Shown: one piece after another, positions 1-5,912 of the stretch | Position numbering within the stretch: the stretch's first letter is position 1 | Layout: the number at the start of each line of letters is the position of its first letter | NCBI GenBank assembly: GCA_030037185.1 | Contig: JASHRR010001045.1 | Span: 1 to 6,037, forward strand | Direction of reading: 5' to 3' | Source of the DNA: Xanthobacteraceae bacterium | GTDB taxonomy: Bacteria; Pseudomonadota; Alphaproteobacteria; Rhizobiales; Xanthobacteraceae | DNA: 6,037 bases | Translations under genes and position numbers: made by a program | Notes under the pieces: model-generated | Databases searched by the model: none | What the model was told of the DNA's origin: nothing | Seen by the model: the letters and a program-made list of their open reading frames with translations, nothing else

Positions 1-686
1 GCGCCGTGAGCGGTCTTGCCGTGGAAGGTGAATTTTGCGCTGATCGCCGCATAGTTCATCAGGCCATAGCCGGCCGCGAAGTTGTCGCCGATGTGCAGCA
101 CGATCGCAATATCCGATTGCTTGAACTGGCCAGATCGCACCAGATAGGGCCGGCTGATGATCTGCTCCTCGGCCGGACCGAGCGAGATGGCGATGCTGCC
201 CTGAATATTGTAACGCTCCATCGCCTGTTTGACGGCGTAAGCCGCGCCGATCGCGACGCCAGGATGTGTGTTGTGGCCCTCCATGTGGCCCGGCGCGCCG
301 GCAATCAGCGGCTTGCGCTCAATGCTGCCGGGAGTCTGCGAGCCGCCCGGCAGCGCATCCATTTCGGAGACGATCACGATCTGCGGTTTGCCGCTGCCCC
401 AGTGGGCCCAGACGTTGGTCGGCAGGCCGGCGCCGCCGACCTCGACGGTGAAGCCGATCGATTCCAGCACCTGCCTTACCAACTTCGCGCTCTCGAATTC
501 CTGCATGCCGAGTTCGGCGAAGTAGTAGATGCTGTCACCGATCGCGGCGATCTCATCGGCGTTGCGCTCTACCGCCGCGTAGGCCAGCGCTTTGGCGCCG
601 TCGGGCTCGGCCGCAACCGGCGTCGCCGCAGCGAGAAGACCGACCACAATCGCGACTGGCAGGCGGCAGGGTCTGTAGGCATCCAC
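1..686 (-). CDS. M20-family amidohydrolase (AbgB-like metallopeptidase), secreted, C-terminus missing at window edge
   Basis: Zinc- or manganese-type hydrolase expected to cut an amide bond in an N-acyl amino acid or aminobenzoyl-glutamate-like substrate; the real substrate is unknown. Reading in from the edge gives 228 residues. Residues 1-26 look like a Sec signal peptide (Arg-containing N-region, hydrophobic stretch from about 11 to 22, VAA cleavage site before Glu27), so the enzyme probably acts in the periplasm. M20 landmarks follow in order: SEMDALPGG (Asp110), GHMEGHN at 133-139 (His134, His138), GPAEEQ at 170-175 (the adjacent glutamates E173/E174 are the usual base and metal ligand), VLHIGD (His198) and FHGKTAHG at 221-228, where the dimerisation domain begins. 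Odd point: the usual metal-ligand Cys of HxCGH(D/N) is replaced by Glu136. The start is a GTG at 686, supported by AAAGAGGT five bases upstream; no ATG in frame fits better. Full members are typically about 400-480 residues, so roughly half is missing. It is transcribed away from the upstream operon, beyond a terminator, so it is probably its own unit. Confidence 0.88.
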   Translation of the reverse strand, partial: MDAYRPCRLPVAIVVGLLAAATPVAAEPDGAKALAYAAVERNADEIAAIGDSIYYFAELGMQEFESAKLVRQVLESIGFTVEVGGAGLPTNVWAHWGSGKPQIVIVSEMDALPGGSQTPGSIERKPLIAGAPGHMEGHNTHPGVAIGAAYAVKQAMERYNIQGSIAISLGPAEEQIISRPYLVRSGQFKQSDIAIVLHIGDNFAAGYGLMNYAAISAKFTFHGKTAHG

Positions 687-691
687 GGCTG

Positions 692-699
692 ACCTCTTT
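692..699 (-). promoter_or_regulatory. ribosome binding site deciding the GTG start of the amidohydrolase
   Basis: On the minus strand AAAGAGGT ends five bases before the GTG at 686. This spacing selects the GTG as start and puts a complete signal peptide directly after it. Confidence 0.6.
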
Positions 700-923
700 G
701 GAGTTGCTATGTCCGATAACTTAGCCGATCGTTTCGATAAAATCGATCATCTGCGCTGCCGAAGCGGCAGTCCATCGCCTCGGCCGCGTTGATGGCTTGC
801 CGGCTTGCCCATCCGATCTCGGGTCTGCGGAATCGGCGCAATTAACATGCGCACGGCAATGGCCGATGTGGATTGCCCCACTCCAATGAGCGGCGATTCG
901 GAAACCGGCCGGCGCTTGGCAAC

Positions 924-963
924 AAAAGACGGCCCGCATGCGCACGCCAGCGGGCCGTCTTTT
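924..963 (-). terminator. intrinsic terminator after the molybdenum-enzyme operon
   Basis: A perfect 14-bp inverted repeat (AAAAGACGGCCCGC at 924-937, its complement at 950-963) encloses a 12-base loop. The stem has a GC-rich core and A/T tracts at both outer ends, so the transcript ends in a U-rich tail in either direction. It begins 37 bases past the TGA of the large subunit (stop at 1000-1002), which makes it the natural end of that operon. Because the A/T tails are symmetric it could also work for rightward transcription, but no plus-strand gene is seen to the left. Confidence 0.88.
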
Positions 964-999
964 ATCATCCGCCGGGACCACATCAGCCGGCGGCAGCGC

Positions 1000-3195
1000 T
1001 CATGCCAGTTTGATGCCCTTGAGCGGCAGGCTGCGCACCGGCTTGCCGGTTGCGGCGAAGATCGCATTGAGAACGGCTGGCGAGACCACCGCGATGGTCG
1101 GCTCGCCGATGCCGCCCCAGAAGTCATAAGTCGGCACGATGATCGTGTCGACCTTCGGCATCTCGGCGAGACGCATGATCTGATAGCTGTCGAAATTGAG
1201 CGACGTCATGCGGCCGTCCTTGACCGGACACTCGCCGTAGAGCGCCGCCGTCAGCCCGAATGCCACCGAGCCTTCGCATTGGGCGGCGATCTGGTCCGGA
1301 TTGACCGGATGGCCGCAATTGACGCCCAGCACCAGCCGGTGGACTTTGAGCTTGCCGCTGTCGCTCACCGATACCTCGGCAACCGCGGCGGAGTAGGTCG
1401 CGTAGCCATTAAATTGCGCGATGCCGCGATGAACGCCCGCAGGCAGCGGCTCCCCCCAACCGGCCTTTTCGGCGACCGCATCGAGGATCGCTCGATGCTT
1501 CGGGAAGTTGCCCATCAGCGCGCGACGAAATTCCAGCGGGTCCTTCCCGGCCGCCTTCGCCACCTCGTCGATGAAGCATTCCATGTAGACGGCGTTCTGA
1601 TTGGTGTTGACGCCGCGCCACGGGCCGACCGGGACGTGGGTGTTGCGCATCACATACTCAACGAGCATGTTCGGCGCCGCATAGCCGAGCTGGGCTTCGC
1701 CCGGGTTCACGTCATATCCTTGCAGCTGGCGCATATCTTTGCCGCCGGCGACCAGCGCCGGATTGACAAAGGCGTTGATCGACTGCCCCGAGATGCGCAC
1801 ATGCAAGCCGACGAGGTTGCCCTGCTCGTCAAGGCCCGCCGCCATCTTGGCCTGCGAGATCGGCCGGTAGAAATCGTGCGTCATGTCCTCTTCCCGCGAC
1901 CAGATCATTTTGACCGGGGTGTTCGGGAAGTTCTTGGCGATGGCAACCGCCTGATGCACGTAATCCTGCGAGCCGCCGCGCCGGCCGAACCCCCCGCCGG
2001 GGTCCGAGCGGTACACCTCGCATTTGTCGAGCGGCAGGCCGGAGGCCTCCGACAAGGCCGCCAAGGAGGCCTCGGAGTTCTGCGACGGCACCCACGCCTG
2101 CGCCCTGTCGGCGGAGATCCTGGCGGTGCAATTCATCGGCTCCATGGTGGCATGGGCGAGGAACGGAGTCGAATAAATCGCTTCGACCTTCTTGGCCGCG
2201 CCTTCGATCGCCTTGACGGCGTCGCCGTTGCGGCGCTCGCCATTGTTGCTGGCGGCGTCGAACCCCTCGTGCAGATGGGCCGCGATGGTGGCATCCGACT
2301 GGCCGGAGTTGGCAGTGTCGTCCCAGACGATCGGCAGCGCTTCGAGGGCCGACTTGGCCCGGTACCAGGTGTCGGCCACGACCGCCACCGCACTGTCCTT
2401 CACCTTGAAGACGCCCTTGACGCCGGGGCGGCCGGCGACCTTTGTGTCGTCATAGCTTGTCACCGTGCCGCCGAACACCGGGCAACTCTTGATCGCAGCG
2501 CACAACATGCCGGGCAGCTTCACGTCGATCGCATAGACTTTGCTGCCGTTGAGCTTGTCGGCGGTGTCGAGCCGTTTGATCGGCTTGCCGGCGATCTTCC
2601 AGTCGCGCGGGTCCTTGAGCACGATGCTCTTTGCATCCGGCGGCGGCAGCTTGGCGGCGGCTGCGGCCACCTTGCCGTAGCTGATGCTGCGCTTCGACCC
2701 GGCATGAGAGATGATGCCGTCCGACACGGTCAGTTCGCCGACCGGGACATTCCACCGGTCGGCCGCAGCCTGCAGCAGCATCAGGCGTGCCGCCGCACCG
2801 CCGCGGCGCACGTAATCGTGCGAGGTGCGGATGCCCCGACTGCCTCCGGTGCCCATTTCACCCCACACCCGCTTGCGGGCGAGATTCTGGCCGGGGGTGA
2901 TGGAATCGGTCGTCACCTTCTTCCAATCGCACTCGAGTTCCTCGGCGACCAGTTGGGCAAGCCCCGTCCGGGTGCCCTGGCCCATTTCGGTACGGGCGAT
3001 GCGGATGACGCAGGCGTCGTCGGGTTTGACGACCACCCAGGCGTTGACTTCGACGCCCTCATCCGCGGCCGCAGCCCGGGCGGCCGCGGCGTCGGCCGGC
3101 AGGTGAAAACCGAGCGCCAGCCCGCCGCCGGCAACGCTCGTGCCGACCACGAAGGCGCGGCGAGAAAGCTTCGTCTTGCTGGAAATGCCTTTCAT
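1000..3195 (-). CDS. molybdopterin-binding large subunit, isoquinoline 1-oxidoreductase beta / aldehyde oxidase type, Tat-exported
   Basis: Catalytic subunit (731 residues) of a xanthine-oxidase-family hydroxylase, which inserts a water-derived oxygen into an N-heterocycle or an aldehyde using a molybdenum cofactor. A twin-arginine signal opens the protein: LSRRAFVVG at 10-18, a glycine/alanine-rich hydrophobic stretch, and a likely AxA cleavage around 36-40, so the enzyme works in the periplasm. Cofactor and active-site landmarks include MGQGTRTG (71-78), RSDPGGGFGRRGG (396-408), the GPWRGV loop (524-529), GHPVNPDQIAAQCEG (628-642) and GGIGEP (694-699), whose Glu698 sits where the family's catalytic glutamate lies. 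Length and architecture match IorB-like proteins, which combine both Mo-binding regions and carry a signal peptide, rather than cytoplasmic XdhB. The ATG at 3195 is chosen over an in-frame TTG at 3216 because GGGAGG lies six bases upstream and the Tat motif is then correctly placed. It lies 17 bases after the small-subunit gene, so the two are co-transcribed. The exact substrate cannot be read from sequence. Confidence 0.92.
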   Translation of the reverse strand: MKGISSKTKLSRRAFVVGTSVAGGGLALGFHLPADAAAARAAAADEGVEVNAWVVVKPDDACVIRIARTEMGQGTRTGLAQLVAEELECDWKKVTTDSITPGQNLARKRVWGEMGTGGSRGIRTSHDYVRRGGAAARLMLLQAAADRWNVPVGELTVSDGIISHAGSKRSISYGKVAAAAAKLPPPDAKSIVLKDPRDWKIAGKPIKRLDTADKLNGSKVYAIDVKLPGMLCAAIKSCPVFGGTVTSYDDTKVAGRPGVKGVFKVKDSAVAVVADTWYRAKSALEALPIVWDDTANSGQSDATIAAHLHEGFDAASNNGERRNGDAVKAIEGAAKKVEAIYSTPFLAHATMEPMNCTARISADRAQAWVPSQNSEASLAALSEASGLPLDKCEVYRSDPGGGFGRRGGSQDYVHQAVAIAKNFPNTPVKMIWSREEDMTHDFYRPISQAKMAAGLDEQGNLVGLHVRISGQSINAFVNPALVAGGKDMRQLQGYDVNPGEAQLGYAAPNMLVEYVMRNTHVPVGPWRGVNTNQNAVYMECFIDEVAKAAGKDPLEFRRALMGNFPKHRAILDAVAEKAGWGEPLPAGVHRGIAQFNGYATYSAAVAEVSVSDSGKLKVHRLVLGVNCGHPVNPDQIAAQCEGSVAFGLTAALYGECPVKDGRMTSLNFDSYQIMRLAEMPKVDTIIVPTYDFWGGIGEPTIAVVSPAVLNAIFAATGKPVRSLPLKGIKLA

Positions 3196-3201
3196 GGCAG
3201 A

Positions 3202-3207
3202 CCTCCC
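3202..3207 (-). promoter_or_regulatory. ribosome binding site of the large-subunit gene
   Basis: Minus-strand GGGAGG ends six bases before the ATG at 3195 and lies in the 17-base gap after the small-subunit stop (TGA at 3213-3215). It argues against the upstream TTG at 3216, which would overlap that stop and would lie upstream of this site. Confidence 0.75.
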
Positions 3208-3212
3208 GAGCC

Positions 3213-3704
3213 TCAAGCTTTGTGACGGTTGACTGCAGCGGACTTGCCGCCGCTCGGCATCTCGGCGGCGATGTGTATTGCGGCGCGGATACGCTGATAG
3301 GTGCCGCAGCGACAGATATTGGTCATCGCCTCATCGATGTCCTCGTCGGTCGGCTTGGGCTTCTTGTGCAGCAGCGCGGCCGCCGCCATGATCTGGCCGG
3401 ACTGGCAATAGCCGCATTGCGGCACGTCGATCGCGGCCCAGGCCTTCTGCACCGGATGCGAGCTTGTGGGCGACAGCCCTTCGATGGTGACGATCTTGTC
3501 GCCTGCCTTAAGGTCGCCGACGAGGATCGAGCAGGATCGCATGACTTCGCCGTTGATGTGCACCGAACAGGCGCCGCACTGGGCGATGCCGCAACCATAT
3601 TTCGTGCCAGTGAGGCCGACGTTCTCCCGAATCACCCACAACAGCGGTGTCTCGGGCTCGACCTGCACGTTATGCACGCGTCCATTGATGTTAAGTTTGG
3701 CCAT
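3213..3704 (-). CDS. (2Fe-2S)-binding small subunit, isoquinoline 1-oxidoreductase alpha type
   Basis: Electron-transfer subunit (163 residues) that partners the molybdenum subunit encoded directly downstream. The N-terminal plant-type ferredoxin fold starts at MAKLNINGR and carries the first cluster on Cys38, Cys43, Cys46 and Cys58 ([11 protein letters not shown] followed by SC). The C-terminal four-helix domain carries the second cluster on Cys97, Cys100, Cys131 and Cys133 (QCGYCQSGQ and ICRCGTY). All eight ligands are present and the length is normal for the family (about 150-165). It has no signal peptide of its own, so it is probably assembled in the cytoplasm and carried out with the Tat-bearing large subunit. 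The start is the ATG at 3704, six bases after GAGAGGG; an ATG at 3710 directly abuts that site, and the frame stays open upstream to about 3827 without family resemblance. The order small then large with no FAD subunit matches iorAB-type operons. Confidence 0.93.
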   Translation of the reverse strand: MAKLNINGRVHNVQVEPETPLLWVIRENVGLTGTKYGCGIAQCGACSVHINGEVMRSCSILVGDLKAGDKIVTIEGLSPTSSHPVQKAWAAIDVPQCGYCQSGQIMAAAALLHKKPKPTDEDIDEAMTNICRCGTYQRIRAAIHIAAEMPSGGKSAAVNRHKA

Positions 3705-3710
3705 GAGCAT

Positions 3711-3717
3711 CCCTCTC
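3711..3717 (-). promoter_or_regulatory. ribosome binding site of the small-subunit gene
   Basis: Minus-strand GAGAGGG lies six bases before the ATG at 3704 and touches the alternative ATG at 3710. Spacing favours 3704, which begins the protein exactly at the conserved ferredoxin-fold start. Confidence 0.65.
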
Positions 3718-3739
3718 ACGACTGGAATCGAAACCTTAA

Positions 3740-3760
3740 AATTCGAGGTTCGAATTCGAG
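3740..3760. repeat. AT-rich direct repeats and palindrome before the operon, possible operator
   Basis: AATTCGAG occurs twice, at 3740-3747 and 3753-3760, 13 bases apart, and the second copy overlaps a perfect 10-bp palindrome TCGAATTCGA (3750-3759). AACC/GGTT at 3732-3735 and 3747-3750 forms a further weak inverted pair. The block sits about 36-56 bases before the small-subunit start and is clearly more AT-rich than its surroundings, as expected for a promoter/operator, but no good -35/-10 pair can be assigned. Confidence 0.35.
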
Positions 3761-3780
3761 TGGCGAAACTTGGGTCTGTG

Positions 3781-3825
3781 GATCGCGACAACAGCGGAGC
3801 GCCGCAAAGCGCCGCTTTGTCGATC
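3781..3825 (-). promoter_or_regulatory. 45-base stem-loop in the presumed leader of the molybdenum-enzyme operon
   Basis: GATCG (3781-3785), ACAA (3788-3791), AGCG (3793-3796) and GCGC (3799-3802) pair in order with GCGC (3809-3812), CGCT (3813-3816), TTGT (3817-3820) and CGATC (3821-3825). That gives 17 base pairs with only small bulges on one side. An alternative inner hairpin, CAAAGC/GCTTTG at 3805-3819, would compete with part of it. It lies about 80-120 bases upstream of the small-subunit ATG; no U-run follows, so it is not an ordinary terminator. Confidence 0.4.
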
Positions 3826-4015
3826 AAGGAGCATAGTCGAGAATCGGGGTGCCTGCCTATGCTGGTTGCAGGATTTGTTGCCGGTCCCCTGAAAAGCGGC
3901 TGGCAGCTGATGGCGATGATGTGCTCGCCGGCGAAACCCGTGAATGGGTATACAATCCCTCGTGCCGGGCCGGTGACCCCCGCCGTAACCGAGAACCTGT
4001 CGGCGGCTTGAGCGA

Positions 4016-4077
4016 GGTTATGCCATCGCGAGCGCGATGCCGCCCTTGCGCGGGCGGTTCCGCAACCGGCATGAACC
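4016..4077. repeat. 62-base cloverleaf-like palindromic element
   Basis: An outer stem pairs GGTTATGCC (4016-4024) with GGCAT-G-AACC (4068-4077, one bulged base). It encloses a hairpin ATCGCG-AG-CGCGAT (4025-4038), a hairpin CCGCCC with 6-base loop and GGGCGG (4040-4057), and a small overlapping GGTT-CCGC-AACC hairpin (4056-4067). Nearly every base is paired in some arm. It starts 14 bases past the stop of the fusion gene. It could be a dispersed palindromic (REP-like) element, a transcript 3'-end stabiliser or a structured RNA; nothing here separates these. Confidence 0.4.
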
Positions 4078-4091
4078 GCAAGATTAACAGC

Positions 4092-5702
4092 CTACCGGTC
4101 GTCGCCCTTTTTCCATTGCGGCCCGTCAGCGACGTAGACGTCGACAGGCGCAAAGTCATCGGTCAGCACCTCTCCTGGGCCGGGTTCGGCTGCTGAGCGC
4201 TGCGCCAGCAGTTCCGGCAGCGGGTAGCGGAAGCCGTATTTTTTCTGCAGCTCCACCGCCTGCCGCTCGGCTGCTTCGATCGCACGCGGCGCGTCGGTTG
4301 CCACCACAGCGACCTCACCGAGGCCAGAGTGGTACAAATCGACGGTCGCGAACACGGTTTGCAGCGTGCGCACCGAAACCGGGAACAGCCGATTGGGCTC
4401 GTGAATGTTGAACACCGCGGTGCCGCCGGGCGCCAGCCGCCGCTTGAGCAGCGTGTAGAACTCCTTGGTCATGAGATGAAACGGTACCGAGCCGCCGATA
4501 TAAGCGTCAATCAGGGCGACATCGTAGAGATTGCGGTTGCGATTGAGGAAAACGCGCCCATCGCTCGCCACAATGCGCATGCGATCGGTTTCTTTGACGC
4601 CGAACCACGTCTTGGCGGTATCGATGACGCCCGGGTCGATTTCGACCGAGTCGATTCGGGCATCGGGCAGGAAGCGCCCCACATAGCTGGTCAGGACGCC
4701 GCCGCCCAAGCCCATCAGCAGGACCGAGTCGACCTTCGGGGCATAAGCGAGCGCAACCGTCATCAGGCGCAAATACTTGGCCGGAATGACGTCGGCCTCC
4801 GCCAAGTTGATGCGCGACTCAGTGTAGTTCCACCCCTTGAGCCGCGCCGTCATCAGCAGTTCATTGCCGCGCTTGATCACATAGATGTCGTTGTATTGGC
4901 CTTCGATGTGAGCGAGCTGGCCGTCCTCGCGCGCGAGCAGGGTGGCGCGATCGAATATTTCCGCCGCCGGCGCCGCCGAAGGCGCGGTCGCGGCCACTGC
5001 AAATGCTGCGGCCACGGAGGTTGCGAGAAGCACCGCGACCTTGGCCGGGCGCCGGCGCGGCGGACAGGCGATCAGCAGGGCGCCGCAAGCCAGGCCGGCC
5101 GCACCGAGCATGAAGGTGATGGCGCGTGTGCCAATGGCGGGAATGAGGAGAAAGGTGGTGCCGAGCGTTCCGACGATACTGCCGGCCGTGGAAATGGCAT
5201 AGACGCCGCCCGATACGCCGCCGGAGGCGCGCGTCGAGCGCAGCAGGAGCCTTATCGCAAACGGCGAGTAGGCGCCGTAAAAGGCGACCGGGAAGAACAT
5301 CAGTACGAACGCGGAGGCGAGGCTGCCGGCTTTGATGTCGTCAATGGCATCAAGCAGCGCCTCCAGCAGCGGCGTCGAGAAGGACGGCAGCGCAAAAATG
5401 AAGATCGAGTCGGTCAGCACTGCGGCGCCGAGCACGCGCGCCGACGGATATCGGTCGGCCACCACACCGCCGCCAAAATACCCGGCCGTAAGTGCGGCCA
5501 GCACCGTGGAGATCAGCGAAGCCCAAGTGTAGATGCCGCTGCCAAAATAGGGGTTGAGATAGCGCGAGCCCAGCATCTCGAAGCTCATAACAATGGCGCC
5601 GGTCACGAACGCGCCGCCGTATATGACGGCACGAAATGTCGACGACACGACTTGGCGATCTGGCCGTTCGCCCGGCCGAAGGCGCGAGATCGACCCCTCC
5701 AT
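4092..5702 (-). CDS. membrane protein fused to a spermidine-synthase-like domain (fused MFS/spermidine synthase family)
   Basis: A 536-residue two-part protein. The N-terminal half is an inner-membrane domain with about seven hydrophobic segments, roughly at residues 24-42, 58-80, 88-106, 128-150, 164-188, 192-213 and 221-240. The C-terminal half is a cytosolic Rossmann-type domain resembling spermidine synthases: EGQYNDIYVI (267-276), the nucleotide-binding loop GLGGGVL (331-337), VEIDP (353-357) with Glu354 placed for the ribose of S-adenosyl-methionine or its decarboxylated form, SDGRVF (380-385), LIDAY (397-401), and LTDDFAPVD (513-521), a sequence typical of this fused family. The SDxSDP-type catalytic loop of true polyamine aminopropyltransferases is not seen, so polyamine synthesis is uncertain. 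The ATG at 5702 is preferred over a TTG at 5708 because AAGGTG lies seven bases upstream of it. It appears monocistronic, with its own promoter. Biological role unknown. Confidence 0.88.
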   Translation of the reverse strand: MEGSISRLRPGERPDRQVVSSTFRAVIYGGAFVTGAIVMSFEMLGSRYLNPYFGSGIYTWASLISTVLAALTAGYFGGGVVADRYPSARVLGAAVLTDSIFIFALPSFSTPLLEALLDAIDDIKAGSLASAFVLMFFPVAFYGAYSPFAIRLLLRSTRASGGVSGGVYAISTAGSIVGTLGTTFLLIPAIGTRAITFMLGAAGLACGALLIACPPRRRPAKVAVLLATSVAAAFAVAATAPSAAPAAEIFDRATLLAREDGQLAHIEGQYNDIYVIKRGNELLMTARLKGWNYTESRINLAEADVIPAKYLRLMTVALAYAPKVDSVLLMGLGGGVLTSYVGRFLPDARIDSVEIDPGVIDTAKTWFGVKETDRMRIVASDGRVFLNRNRNLYDVALIDAYIGGSVPFHLMTKEFYTLLKRRLAPGGTAVFNIHEPNRLFPVSVRTLQTVFATVDLYHSGLGEVAVVATDAPRAIEAAERQAVELQKKYGFRYPLPELLAQRSAAEPGPGEVLTDDFAPVDVYVADGPQWKKGDDR

Positions 5703-5709
5703 TCGCAAT

Positions 5710-5716
5710 CACCTTC
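5710..5716 (-). promoter_or_regulatory. ribosome binding site of the fusion gene
   Basis: Minus-strand GAAGGTG ends seven bases before the ATG at 5702; it would be only one base from the TTG at 5708, which rules that codon out as start. Confidence 0.55.
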
Positions 5717-5738
5717 GATTCAAATCAGTCGGTGAAAA

Positions 5739-5767
5739 ATTATCCTCCATCGGCGCCGCAAACACAA
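5739..5767 (-). promoter_or_regulatory. candidate sigma-70 promoter of the fusion gene
   Basis: On the minus strand TTGTGT (5767-5762) is followed after 17 bases by GATAAT (5744-5739), a one-mismatch -10 box with ideal spacing. The -35 box keeps only the TTG. A start near 5732 would give a leader of about 30 bases carrying the ribosome site. Confidence 0.45.
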
Positions 5768-5800
5768 ATGGCAGCCGCAGGGCCAATACGCCGCGCATGG

Positions 5801-5842
5801 GCGGTGGCTGGTTCAGCGGTGGCGCAATCATATAACCGCCAC
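5801..5842. promoter_or_regulatory. repeat cluster around a TATAAC box, possible operator/promoter
   Basis: GCGGTGGC is repeated at 5801-5808 and 5816-5823, 15 bases apart. GTGGCG (5819-5824) also forms an inverted repeat with CGCCAC (5837-5842) around a 12-base AT-rich spacer. That spacer contains TATAAC (5831-5836), a one-mismatch -10 box for rightward transcription, though the -35 region is poor. The arrangement is what a repressor site over a divergent promoter would look like. Confidence 0.3.
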
Positions 5843-5912
5843 AATCGCCGCATTGCTTCGCCGCGTGGGATGGTGTGTTCAAAGCTGATCCGGATAGCTT
5901 GCTAATCCCCGA

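Larger units (their letters stand above)
687..999. other. non-coding gap between the amidohydrolase and the molybdenum-enzyme operon
   Basis: I see no gene in these 313 bases; the open frames crossing them are extensions of shadows with no recognisable protein. It contains the terminator at 924-963. Nearer the amidohydrolase lie three small elements: an imperfect 22-bp AT-rich palindrome at 727-748 with GATCG/CGATC ends, a short perfect hairpin at 756-770 (CTGCCG, 3-base loop, CGGCAG), and a tandem GGCTTGCC repeat at 794-809. The promoter of the amidohydrolase should lie here on the minus strand, but no convincing -35/-10 pair stands out. Confidence 0.6.
3705..4091. other. non-coding, inverted-repeat-rich gap upstream of the molybdenum-enzyme operon
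   Basis: No protein I recognise is encoded in these 387 bases on either strand. They should hold the leftward promoter of the small/large-subunit operon and the 3' end of the fusion-gene transcript. Visible structure, left to right: AT-rich repeats at 3732-3760; a 45-base hairpin at 3781-3825; a 7-bp inverted repeat AGCATAG/CTATGCT at 3830-3836 and 3857-3863; a 10-bp palindrome TCGCCGGCGA at 3925-3934; ACCC/GGGT at 3936-3949; CCGCCG/CGGCGG at 3980-3985 and 4001-4006; and a cloverleaf-like element at 4016-4077. I checked by eye for known riboswitch landmarks such as cobalamin, TPP and SAM-II boxes and saw none. No U-tract terminator follows the fusion gene. Confidence 0.6.

Noticed and set aside
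6..692. 228-codon plus-strand open frame over the amidohydrolase
   Set aside because: The minus strand has a signal peptide, the M20 motifs and a ribosome site; the plus frame has none of these.
805..3225. 806-codon open frame on the plus strand, antisense to the large subunit
   Set aside because: It mirrors the codon structure of the minus-strand gene, whose Tat signal, cofactor motifs and ribosome site are unmistakable. The plus-strand product is Arg/His/Asp-rich and matches no family. Long antisense frames are common in GC-rich genes.
3705..3827. 41-residue N-terminal extension of the Fe-S subunit
   Set aside because: Family members start at the ferredoxin fold, a good ribosome site precedes the ATG at 3704, and the extension would run through the repeat and hairpin region.
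3860..4010. possible riboswitch in the gap before the operon
   Set aside because: Several short stems exist, but none of the conserved boxes of cobalamin, TPP, SAM-II, glycine or FMN riboswitches is seen by eye; left as unassigned structure.
3849..4196. 115-codon plus-strand frame across the structured gap
   Set aside because: It overlaps the 3' end of the fusion gene on the opposite strand, has no ribosome site, and its Cys/Arg-rich product resembles nothing I know.
4329..5735. 468-codon plus-strand open frame antisense to the fusion gene
   Set aside because: Low-complexity Arg/Gly/Glu-rich product with no recognisable domain; it is explained as a shadow of the minus-strand gene.
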